DNA from: Pasteurella sp049670895
GTDB lineage: Bacteria; Pseudomonadota; Gammaproteobacteria; Enterobacterales; Pasteurellaceae
Reading direction: 5' to 3' (one strand)
DNA length: 64,000 nucleotides
NCBI RefSeq assembly: GCF_049670895.1
Contig: NZ_CP187170.1
The notes beneath the pieces are model-generated. The model saw only the letters and a program-made list of their open reading frames with translations. It had not been told where the DNA came from and did no database searches. Each line of letters begins with the position of its first letter. Within the stretch, counting starts at the first letter, position 1. A program made the translations under genes and the position numbers. This document shows, piece by piece, positions 9,262-16,567 of the stretch.

Positions 9262-9931
9262 AGACGGACAAATACTCGCCCTTCTCAATCCACAAGACAA
9301 AAAAGTTTGAGCGAAAGCAAAAAGCACCCTTTGGGGATTACTATTCCCAAATGACTATCGCAAAACCAGCCCGCTAGACCCACAGCTTTTATTTGCGGGG
9401 CAATATACTGACCAAGAAAGTGGCTTAGCCTATAACCGCTTCAGATACTATGACCCAGAGAGTGGGAATTATATCAGCTCAGATCCGATTGGGTTACAAG
9501 GTGGAGAACGACCGTTTGGGTATGTGGGCAATCCGCTGGATTGGGTGGATTTGTTTGGGTTGGCTGGGTGTGAAGCTTTATCGAAAATTGATAAGAGCGG
9601 GAAAGTTCTTCAAAGTACAACTACCAAAAAGGGTATACAAAAAGTAGATCGTATATTTAATAATAAAAATGAAACTCAAAATTGGGCTTCAAAACAGCTT
9701 GGAGCTTCAAAAGAAAGAATATATGACAATAACGGGAAATGGATAGAATGGCAAAACAAAGCAGGTGATCAAGTATATTGGGGACATGGAGACTGGGGGA
9801 AAGGACAAGGTTCCTCAACCTTTCCTCATTTAAACTACGATATTAATGGAACAAAAGGTCATTTATTCTTAAAGGATAAAATAATAAATAGAAATCAATT
9901 AGGAGAGTTTATTGAATACTTTAATCTTTAA
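9262..9931 (+). pseudogene. orphan Rhs core tail with unassigned toxin tip
   Basis: The core remnant starts right after the repeat. It has an in-frame TGA at 9308-9310, where other copies read the tryptophan of KVWAK. It is then open to 9931 through FPNDYRKTSPLDPQ, DPIGLQGGERPFGY and NPLDWVDLFGLAGC. The ~120-residue tip contains DQVYWGHGDWGKGQG, FPHLNYDINGTKGHLFL and a C-terminal end that overlaps the next gene. I do not recognise the tip family; the histidine-rich GHGDWG...FPHLNY region is a candidate active site. The only in-frame start candidate near the tip is a GTG at 9524 without a ribosome site. Confidence 0.78.
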
Positions 9932-10328
9932 TCAACTTGCAGAAATATGTAAAGATACTGGAGATTCAAAAGTTGTTAATTACATCTTTGAAAATGGTAT
10001 GTTTAACTTCACTCTTGAATTAGATAATGATGAAAAAATTAACTTAAAATTTAAAACAAGTAGTGTTTTTGCAGATAATATATCAAATAATAAATTAGAG
10101 AATACTGGGCTTCTGCAGGTATTTAAGCTATCAGAACTATTAACAGTAAAAGATAAGTTTTATATCTCAGATAGTAATTTTAAAGAGTTAATGAATATAA
10201 GAAAAATTAAAGCTAATATGGCTATAGGTTTACTTGAAAAAGAGGTAGACTATTTAATTACATATTCTGGATACAGAGTGATTTTTTCTTTTATAGTTAA
10301 TTCTAATGATAATTTCTATTTAGAGTGA
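9912..10328 (+). CDS. putative immunity protein with TTG start, overlapping the toxin end
   Basis: The best start is TTG at 9912, six bases after a strong ribosome site AGGAG (9902-9906). The gene therefore overlaps the toxin frame by 20 bases. It encodes 138 AT-rich, acidic residues with no export signal. The family is not recognised. Position, overlap and composition are those of an immunity gene. Confidence 0.66.
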   Translation: MNTLIFNQLAEICKDTGDSKVVNYIFENGMFNFTLELDNDEKINLKFKTSSVFADNISNNKLENTGLLQVFKLSELLTVKDKFYISDSNFKELMNIRKIKANMAIGLLEKEVDYLITYSGYRVIFSFIVNSNDNFYLE

Positions 10329-10365
10329 TTAAAATATCTGAACTGCTATCAACAGCTCGTAGGTT

Positions 10366-10386
10366 GGGTTAGCGATAGCGTAACCC
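10366..10386. repeat. short inverted repeat GGGTTA...TAACCC
   Basis: A hairpin GGGTTA-GCGATAGCG-TAACCC sits between the immunity gene and cassette repeat copy 5 and merges into the repeat's CCCC start. It may act as a terminator or be part of a small dispersed repeat. Confidence 0.45.
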
Positions 10387-10488
10387 CGATGCCACTCGTT
10401 GATAACGAGTGGCTTATTCTTTTTCTTCACAGCAAGCGGTCACTTTCTCTTTAAATTTTGCACTTTTTTGGAATAAAGTGCCCCTTGT
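10384..10488 (+). repeat. interspersed cassette repeat, copy 5
   Basis: Complete copy with CAGCAAGCGGTC in place of CAACAAGCGGTC. It is followed by the tract CGTCTCGAGTGATAACG also seen at 7037 and 10880, but with no PAAR gene behind it: the tract breaks off at copy 6. Confidence 0.88.
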
Positions 10489-10574
10489 CGTCTCGAGTGA
10501 TAACGCTAAATCATCTCTATCCCCTTCCCCTGCTCGTTAATTAACCATGTACTTTCCTCTCCATTCATCATAAA

Positions 10575-10681
10575 CCCCCGATTCCGCTCGTTTATAACGA
10601 GCGGTTTACTCTTTTTCTTCACAACAAGCGGTCACTTTCTCTCTAAATTTTGCACTTTTTTAGAATAATGTGACCCCTTGT
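10575..10681 (+). repeat. interspersed cassette repeat, copy 6
   Basis: This copy has ACAACAAGCGGTC. The hairpin arm is altered to GAGCGG, which restores full Watson-Crick pairing with CCGCTC. It is followed by a 92-base Rhs scrap matching that at 6838-6929. Confidence 0.88.
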
Positions 10682-10773
10682 AGACGAACAAATACTCGCC
10701 CTGCTTAACCCACAAGGCAAAAAAGTTTGGGCGAAAGAAAAAAGCACCCTTTGGGGTTTGCTAGGGGGAAACA
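10682..10773 (+). pseudogene. 92-base Rhs core scrap, second copy
   Basis: It encodes ILALLNPQGKKVWAKEKS and breaks at TTTGCTAGGGGG like the scrap at 6838-6929. The whole block repeat-scrap-repeat-tract-PAAR is duplicated. Confidence 0.8.
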
Positions 10774-10879
10774 CCCCGATGCCGCTCGTTTATAACGAGT
10801 GGCTTACTCTTTTTCTTCACAGCAAGCGGTCACTTTCTCTCTAAATTTTACATTTTTTTAGAATAAAGTGCCCCCTTGT
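10774..10879 (+). repeat. interspersed cassette repeat, copy 7
   Basis: Complete copy with hairpin and CAGCAAGCGGTC, 150 bases upstream of the intact PAAR effector. The intervening tract matches 7037-7177, with an extra small duplication of TTTACATAAAAG just before the gene. Confidence 0.88.
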
Positions 10880-11030
10880 CGTCTCGAGTGATAACGCTAA
10901 ATCATCTCTACCCCCTTCCCCTGCTCGTTAATTAACCATATACTTTCCTCTCCATTCATCATAAACTATGTCTTATTTTTATCGATATTTTCTGTCTTTA
11001 CATAAAAGCTTTACATAAAAGAGACAAGCT

Positions 11031-12143
11031 ATGGCAGATTCTCCCGACATCGTCCAGCGTATCACTCAACGCATCAATGCCTTTCCTCGCTCTACCATAC
11101 AACTCGGGGCACCGTGTGATGTCGTTATGCCTGCTGCTCGGGTCGGGGACACTATTAAACATAAAAGTTTTTTGGCTGCTTTAGCTGGGGCGGTTGTGGG
11201 AGCGATGGTCAGTGCCACACCCTATTTATTATGTGGGTTATTAGGTCCACTCGGTGTGGCAGTAAGGATTGCATTGACAATTTCTGATTTAGTTGATGAT
11301 AATCTCGAACCCAGTTGGGCAGAAAAAGCAGCCCAAGCAACAGAAGATTTTCTCAATGATTGTTTTGATGCCCCTGATGGCACGATTGCCATAGGAAATC
11401 CCTCCGTTTTAGCCAATGGAAAACCCATTGCAACAACACTAATTCCAAACGCCATTGCCTGTAATAACCACGCATTACAAATGATTGCCGAAGGCAGTGA
11501 AACCGTTTTTATTGCGGATAAAAATGTGGCTCGAAAGGGGGATAAAACCACTTGCGGAGCGATTATTCAAAACGGCTCGCCTAATGTCGTTATCGGCTCG
11601 GGCAAAGCACAGCTTGCTAAAATTGCAGATGATTTGTCATTTGTTGAAAAAACGCTTTTAGTTGCGGTTGATATGGGATTCCCACCCTCGAAGAAAACAA
11701 TGAAAAATGGATTAGGGAAAATTAGATTGGGGATCGATGAGTTTAGTAAGGGAATTAAAAAGTCTATTGTTAAATCTAAAAATACTAAAGTGAAAGGTGG
11801 AGCATATAAAAATTTAGATTTTGACAACTCTCCTCATCCAACACTAAAAAATACAACTATGGAACAAAAGCATCATATGCCAAGTCAATCTGCAGGTAAT
11901 AAAGGAACTAATGGTGGTGCATTAACAATGGAAACAAACGATCATAAACAAACAGCCTCTTTTGATAATATTGCTGGCTCTAAAGATTATAGGAATAAAC
12001 AAAAAGGTTTAATTGCAAACGGAAAGTTTCAAGAAGCCTTTCAAATGGATGTTGATGATATTAGGCGAAAATTTGGAGACAAATATGATGATGGTATAGA
12101 GCAATTAACACAATGGTATAAAAAACAGGGTAAAATAAAGTAG
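11031..12143 (+). CDS. prePAAR/PAAR effector fused directly to an HNH-like nuclease domain
   Basis: This 370-residue protein has the prePAAR motif AARVGDTIKH (residues 35-44). It is followed by two hydrophobic segments (about 46-85) and a PAAR-type region with VARKGDKTTCGAII and GSPNVVIGSG (about 165-195). The N-terminus is that of Rhs effectors that load on a VgrG spike with an Eag chaperone, yet the YD-repeat shell is missing. The tip follows within ~40 residues: EQKHHMPSQSAGN and METNDHKQTASFDN resemble HHH-type HNH/Endonuclease VII toxins. It would thus be a small cargo effector of type VI secretion. The start is the ATG shared with the paralogue at 7178; the ribosome site is weak (AGAGAC). 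The next gene is the putative antidote. Confidence 0.85.
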   Translation: MADSPDIVQRITQRINAFPRSTIQLGAPCDVVMPAARVGDTIKHKSFLAALAGAVVGAMVSATPYLLCGLLGPLGVAVRIALTISDLVDDNLEPSWAEKAAQATEDFLNDCFDAPDGTIAIGNPSVLANGKPIATTLIPNAIACNNHALQMIAEGSETVFIADKNVARKGDKTTCGAIIQNGSPNVVIGSGKAQLAKIADDLSFVEKTLLVAVDMGFPPSKKTMKNGLGKIRLGIDEFSKGIKKSIVKSKNTKVKGGAYKNLDFDNSPHPTLKNTTMEQKHHMPSQSAGNKGTNGGALTMETNDHKQTASFDNIAGSKDYRNKQKGLIANGKFQEAFQMDVDDIRRKFGDKYDDGIEQLTQWYKKQGKIK

Positions 12144-12151
12144 GAGAATAT

Positions 12152-12604
12152 ATGTTTATAATAAACTCTTTTGTAAATGTTGGTGATTTATATTTTGGAA
12201 TGGATAGAGATTTCATAAATAAAAATATATTAAATAGTGTGAGATTTACTTCTAGCGAAAATGAAAACGTTTATACCTCAGAAAAATCTACTAATGATTT
12301 TTTTGACAACGGTATTGCGTTAGGATATATGAATAAAGACTTTAGGCTAAAATATATTCTGTTTACCGGTTGTTCTGTATATTTTAATGGTAAAGATTTA
12401 TCTGATATGAATTACTCAGATTGCTTAAAATATCTATCACAATTCGATAGAAATATTGAAGAAGAAGAATATGTAGGTTTTATAAGCTACGAATTAGGGA
12501 TTGCCATTTATGCTCCTAATGCTACAGAAGATCCTGATACTATGATTGAGTGTATTACAGTTGCAGAAAAAGGATACTTTGAAACAGAGAATGGGAAAGT
12601 ATAA
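12152..12604 (+). CDS. putative immunity protein for the PAAR-HNH effector
   Basis: This 150-residue acidic protein starts 8 bases after the effector, behind the ribosome site TAGGAG. It has no signal peptide. The family is not recognised. Its placement behind the intact effector and its AT-rich composition support an immunity role. Confidence 0.7.
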   Translation: MFIINSFVNVGDLYFGMDRDFINKNILNSVRFTSSENENVYTSEKSTNDFFDNGIALGYMNKDFRLKYILFTGCSVYFNGKDLSDMNYSDCLKYLSQFDRNIEEEEYVGFISYELGIAIYAPNATEDPDTMIECITVAEKGYFETENGKV

Positions 12605-12703
12605 TACAAGCGGTCAAATTCTCCACTTATTTTACAAAGATGAAGCCTCATCACATCGTCCAAATCATCGCTCACACTGGGGCATATTTCACATTACGAA
12701 ATA

Positions 12704-12806
12704 CCCCCGATGCCGCTCGTTTATAACGAGTGGCTTACTCTTTCCACAACAAGCGGTCACTTTCTCTTTAAATTTTGCATTTTTTTAGAATAAAGTGACC
12801 CCTTGT
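12704..12806 (+). repeat. interspersed cassette repeat, copy 8
   Basis: This copy has ACAACAAGCGGTC and a slightly shortened T-rich part (CTCTTTCCACAAC). About 100 bases earlier (12605-12615) there is a separate ATACAAGCGGTC just after the immunity stop codon. Bases 12616-12703 show nothing else recognisable. Confidence 0.86.
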
Positions 12807-13523
12807 AGACGAACAAATACTCGCCCTGCTTAACCCATAAGGTAAAAAGTCTGGGCGAAAGAAAAAAGCACCCTTTGGGGATTACTGTTCCCAAATGACT
12901 ATCGCAAAACCAGCCCGCTAGACCCACAGCTTTTATTTGCGGGGCAATATTCCGACCAAGAAAGTGGCTTAGCCTATAACCGCTTTCGGTATTATGACCC
13001 CGAGAGTGGGAGTTATATTTCGAGTGACCCGATTGGGTTGAATGGTGGGGAACAGCCTTATCGTTACACTCAAAATACGATGGATTGGGTTGATGTTTTA
13101 GGGTTGGCAAGATGCCATGGATTACCATCAACAAGAAAGGCTGGTGGAACAGGGAAAACTTATGATCCGATTAATGGACAGGGGTTGTATGTTCTGCGAG
13201 ATCCAATCACAAACCAAATAAAATATGTTGGTCGTGGGGATGCTTACGCGAGGGGAATTGCCCATAAATTATCAACAGATAAGAAACACTTAATACAAGA
13301 TATATTATCGCCTAACAACCTAACCAAAGAGGAGGCTAAATATTTGGAGCAGAGATTAATGGATTATTTTGGTGGTGCTCAATCCACTAATCCAATGACT
13401 AATTTAATGAATAAAATTAGATCATATTCCCAAGCTAATCCAAATGCTAGGTACTATGATATAGCTGGTGACTCATTTGGGTGGGGGCAAGAAATACTAT
13501 CCGATATTATGAAAAAATTATAG
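12807..13523 (+). pseudogene. orphan Rhs core tail with GIY-YIG-like toxin tip
   Basis: The remnant begins after the repeat. It has CAA to TAA in LLNPQ and then a one-base loss in the A-run (about 12841-12846). From there it is open to 13523. The core reads DPIGLNGGEQPYRYTQNTMDWVDVLGLARC, a third boundary variant. The tip has GQGLYVLRDP followed by IKYVGRGDAYARG and EEAKYLEQRLMDYFGG, the spacing of a GIY-YIG (URI-type) nuclease: GLY, then KYVGR, then a conserved glutamate region. It is probably a DNA-cutting toxin. The only start in frame near the tip is a TTG at 13038 with no ribosome site. Confidence 0.8.
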
Positions 13524-13531
13524 GAGCTATG

Positions 13532-13963
13532 ATGAAACACAAAAAATTTCAAGAGGGTGATATATTTTTTATTAATGATATATCATGCAAGGATGAATAT
13601 CTTTCATTTAATGGAGAACATCGAATAGGGAAATTAGTATACTTATCATCATTATTTAAAAAAATGATTGGTTTTATGCCATCAAAAAATACTTATTCAT
13701 CAATTCCTAGCGATCTAAAAATAGAATTTCTCCCAACCGTAATGTATACGGTAGATTCCGAATTAAAAAATGGAAATTGGACTATAATTTCTCATCAGAA
13801 TGTTACAGATGAAGAAATATTACTGACTAAACGCAGAGTAGGAAATGTATTAATGCTTAAAGATCAAGAAATTAGGGTTTGTACAGATGACGATTATAAG
13901 AAATATAAAAACCAAGGTTTTGCTGGTTTGGGTGCTATACATTATCTATTAAGGAATCTTTAA
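13532..13963 (+). CDS. putative immunity protein for the GIY-YIG module
   Basis: Two ATG codons follow the ribosome site AGGAG (13522-13526); the second (13532) has the better spacing, and 13529 is the alternative. The 143-residue product begins KFQEGDIFFIND, which recalls Imm26-type immunity proteins (K-GD-F opening); this is tentative. There is no export signal. It lies 8 bases after the toxin frame. Confidence 0.68.
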   Translation: MKHKKFQEGDIFFINDISCKDEYLSFNGEHRIGKLVYLSSLFKKMIGFMPSKNTYSSIPSDLKIEFLPTVMYTVDSELKNGNWTIISHQNVTDEEILLTKRRVGNVLMLKDQEIRVCTDDDYKKYKNQGFAGLGAIHYLLRNL

Positions 13964-13972
13964 TTTTTTGTT

Positions 13973-14067
13973 CCCAATGTCACTGGTTTGTAACGAGTTA
14001 CTCACATTCTCAGACCCACAACAAGTGGTCACTTTCTCTGAATTTTGCACTTTTTTAGAATAAAGTG
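13973..14067 (+). repeat. interspersed cassette repeat, copy 9 (degenerate)
   Basis: A decayed copy: the hairpin arms are altered (CACTGGTTTGTAACGAGTTAC) and the uptake-like word reads ACAAGTGGTC. It runs directly into copy 10, giving a head-to-tail pair. Confidence 0.78.
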
Positions 14068-14173
14068 CCCCGATGCCGCTCGTTTATAACGAGTGGCTTA
14101 CTCTTTTTCTTCACAGCAAGCGGTCACTTTCTCTTTAAATTTTGCACTTTTTGGGAATAAAGTGACCCCTTGT
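14068..14173 (+). repeat. interspersed cassette repeat, copy 10
   Basis: A complete copy in tandem with copy 9, with CAGCAAGCGGTC and the intact hairpin. Confidence 0.88.
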
Positions 14174-14852
14174 AGACGAACAAATACTCGCCTTGCTTAA
14201 CCCACAAGACAAAAAAGTCTAGGCGAAAGAAAAAAGCACCATTTGGGGCTTACTGTTCCCAAATGACTATCGCAAAACCAGCCCGCTAGACCCACAGCTT
14301 TTATTTGCAGGGCAATATTCCGACCAAGAAAGTGGATTAGCCCATAACTGCTTTTGGTATTATGACCCGGAAAGTGGGAATTATATCAGCTCAGATCCGA
14401 TTAGGTTGAATGGTGGGGAAAGACCGTTTGGGTATGTGGGCAATCCGCTGGATTGGGTGGATTTGTTTGGGTTGGCTGGGTGTGCAACTATAGAAAATGG
14501 TGTGTTAAAGATAAAAAATAAATTTACCCCCGATAGTTTAGAATCCAAGGAATTAACTGAGTTTATAGACAGATGGAATGAACAGATAAAACATACTGGT
14601 GGAAATATGACAAGACAAACTGTTGACAAGTCCAGCAGACGAGCAGCAAGCAGAGCAGCAAAATTGGAAAAATTACAAAATCCTGATTTGTATTCCAATG
14701 GTAAAGTTGCAGGACATATATCTGATGTTGGTTGGGGAGGAAGAATTGATGGACCATTTATGCCGTTAAGTCCATCTGTTAATTCTTATATAGGTGGAGC
14801 AACTCAGGCTATACCAATAGGTACTACTTATACATTAGTACAATTAGTATAA
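14174..14852 (+). pseudogene. orphan Rhs core tail with unassigned toxin tip (VGWGG type)
   Basis: The core remnant carries TAG at 14220-14222 in place of the KVWAK tryptophan. It also has several core substitutions (AHNCFWYYD for AYNRFRYYD, DPIRL for DPIGL), so it is decaying. It is open from 14223 to 14852. After NPLDWVDLFGLAGC the ~120-residue tip includes RRAASRAAKLEKL, KVAGHISDVGWGG and VNSYIGGATQAIPIGTTYT. The tip is coherent and not obviously damaged. I recognise it as a recurrent Rhs/YD tip style but cannot name its activity. Confidence 0.76.
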
Positions 14853-14875
14853 TTCTGTTTATATTGGGAGAATAT

Positions 14876-15388
14876 ATGACTAAAGAATTACTTGAACAAA
14901 TTATAAAAGAAATTTGTGCCAAAAAGGATGAGCATTATTTAGATGGCTATGATATTGATAAAATTCCAACCTTAGAAAAAAATGTTTATCGCATAGCAAC
15001 ACCAATGCTACAAACTCGGTTTAAATTATTGGACCATTTAATTGACGCAACTCATGGCGATTGGTTGTCTATTTCAGAAATGGAAATGTTATGGGATGAT
15101 TCTATTTCAGATCATAGAATTCAGCAAATCAAAAACATCTTTCTTTCACATATAAATAACTGGGAAAATAATGCTGGCTCTCTATTTAAAGCGGATAGAT
15201 TAAGTTTATTTGCTGGTAGTGCATACTCAAATGAACATATTTATCTATTATGGTTAGATGGTTATGATGAACCTGAATTATGGGTATATGATGCAAATGG
15301 GGAAGCTAGATATAAAAATCTAGATGAATATTTAATTTCTTATATTAAAGATGATTTATCTCAATATGATAAGAAATGGATATTATAA
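14876..15388 (+). CDS. putative immunity protein for the VGWGG module
   Basis: The ATG at 14876 lies 5 bases after the ribosome site GGGAG, so an upstream TTG at 14864 is unlikely. The 170-residue acidic protein has HIYLLWLDGYDEPELWVYDA near its end, which resembles SMI1/KNR4-like immunity folds only loosely. It has no export signal and sits 23 bases after the toxin. Confidence 0.68.
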   Translation: MTKELLEQIIKEICAKKDEHYLDGYDIDKIPTLEKNVYRIATPMLQTRFKLLDHLIDATHGDWLSISEMEMLWDDSISDHRIQQIKNIFLSHINNWENNAGSLFKADRLSLFAGSAYSNEHIYLLWLDGYDEPELWVYDANGEARYKNLDEYLISYIKDDLSQYDKKWIL

Positions 15389-15406
15389 TTTTTTATCTCT
15401 TTAAAG

Positions 15407-15504
15407 CCCCGATGCCGCCCGTTTATAACGAGTGGCTTACTCTTTTTCTTCACAACAAGCGGTCATTTTCTCTCTAAATTTTGCACTTTTTTAGAATAAA
15501 GTAA
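15407..15504 (+). repeat. interspersed cassette repeat, copy 11
   Basis: This copy begins 18 bases after the immunity stop, with ACAACAAGCGGTC and the hairpin arm changed to GCCGCCCG. It runs directly into copy 12. Confidence 0.86.
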
Positions 15505-15611
15505 CCCCCGATGCCGCTCGTTTATAACGAGTGGCGTACTCTTTTTCTTCATAGCCAGCGGTCACTTTCTCTTTAAATTTTGCACTTTTTTGGAATAAAG
15601 TAACCCCTTGT
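15505..15611 (+). repeat. interspersed cassette repeat, copy 12
   Basis: In tandem with copy 11; the uptake-like word has decayed to CCAGCGGTC. It is followed by an Rhs scrap (15612-15690) with the same TAA and A-run deletion as the remnant after copy 8, then breaks into unrelated sequence. Confidence 0.86.
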
Positions 15612-15690
15612 AGACGAACAAATACTCGCCCTGCTTAACCCATAAGGTAAAAAGTCTGGGCGAAAGAAAAAAGCACCCTTTGGGGTTTGC
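15612..15690 (+). pseudogene. Rhs core scrap sharing lesions with the copy-8 remnant
   Basis: The fragment encodes the start of the LALLNP-GKKVWAKEKS segment. It has CCATAAGGTAAAAAGTCTGG exactly as at about 12835, so both descend from one already broken copy. It ends at GGGGTTTGCTG. Confidence 0.75.
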
Positions 15691-15765
15691 TGTATTCAGT
15701 CAATCGCTCCCAAGGGGAAAAATTGGGATTGAATATCTTCCCCACTAAAATAACAGGAGTATTTA

Positions 15766-16195
15766 ATGTTATTAACAGACAATGAACTAAAACTTTTTAA
15801 CAAAAAAATTGAGAAAGGAAATATATTAGATGAAAAAGGAAAACATCAAGAAGCAATAAAAATCTATTTAGATGTCTGGAATAATCTACCAGAACCTAAA
15901 TTAAATCAGCCAGAAAGAATTGCAAATTGGTTAATGGATTGCATCGTCAATTATTATATAGACCAAAAAGACTTTCTGAATGCTAAACTTTGGGCTGAAA
16001 AAACGCTCGACACAGAGAGCTAAAGATCCAACAAATTTTTATGAGCATTTTCAAATGGGAGTTATTTATTTTAAATTAAACGAATACGATACAGCTATGG
16101 ATTCTTTTGAAATCGTATATCAACGAGCTCAAAAAAGAGGGTTTCAAGAGTTTGATAAAAAATATTGGGAATTCTATGCTGAAAATAAAAAATAA
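15766..16195 (+). pseudogene. frameshifted TPR-like immunity protein
   Basis: The first frame (15766-16023, behind the ribosome site AGGAG) has 85 codons, with helices KGKHQEAIKIYLDVW and YIDQKDFLNAKLWAEKTLD. Near 16013-16024 the frame is lost, and the next frame continues with NFYEHFQMGVIYFKLNEYDT and AMDSFEIVYQRAQKRG to 16195. The helix-turn-helix pairs with repeated A/Y/F spacing are TPR-like, a known type of Rhs/type VI immunity protein. One base change in length restores a ~143-residue protein. No toxin module stands in front of it, only a scrap. Confidence 0.75.
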
Positions 16196-16567
16196 TTCAT
16201 ATTGCCGCTTGGTTTTTTAATGAGCCGCTAAATTTCTTTTTAATATCAAAAAATAGTCTTCCTCTTTAACTTTTGCATATCACAAATACAAACGTTTGAT
16301 TAGAACTGACCGCTCTTTTAACAACGGGTAAAACCCCACCGATTCTTTGAGCTTTTTGGGCATAACGTGTCCCTTGTAGATCCGATTATGCAATATTAAA
16401 CTAGTTTCCCCTTTGTTGTGCCTTCTATTAGAGATGCATTTGCGTTGAGATTGCTCTTGCCACCATAAATAGGATTTTTACCAAGGTATCCTATGTTTCC
16501 AACTCGTCGCTTGCCGTTCTCACTTTTTCGTCTAAATGCCCTTCGCTAGACGAAATCGCAAACCTTA
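16196..16567. other. degenerate end of the toxin array
   Basis: There is no intact gene here. Bases ~16350-16400 (AACGTGTCCCTTGTAG, then CAATATTAAACTAG) resemble, in decayed form, the end of cassette repeat copy 1 and its flank at 5415-5465, so a thirteenth, ruined copy is likely. On the minus strand 16396-16536 is an open tail without start codon, with GNIGYLGKNPIYGGKSN near its end; it may be a gene remnant but I cannot identify it. Confidence 0.5.

Noticed and set aside
5326..15611. A CRISPR array, because of 12 similar units at intervals
   Set aside because: Units are ~105 bp, spacing ranges from zero to more than 2 kb, the intervals contain genes, and no cas genes are present.
5326..15611. 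Insertion sequences or an integron
   Set aside because: No transposase or integrase frame, no target-site duplications and no attI/attC-like core sites with a recombinase gene were seen; the units are non-coding.
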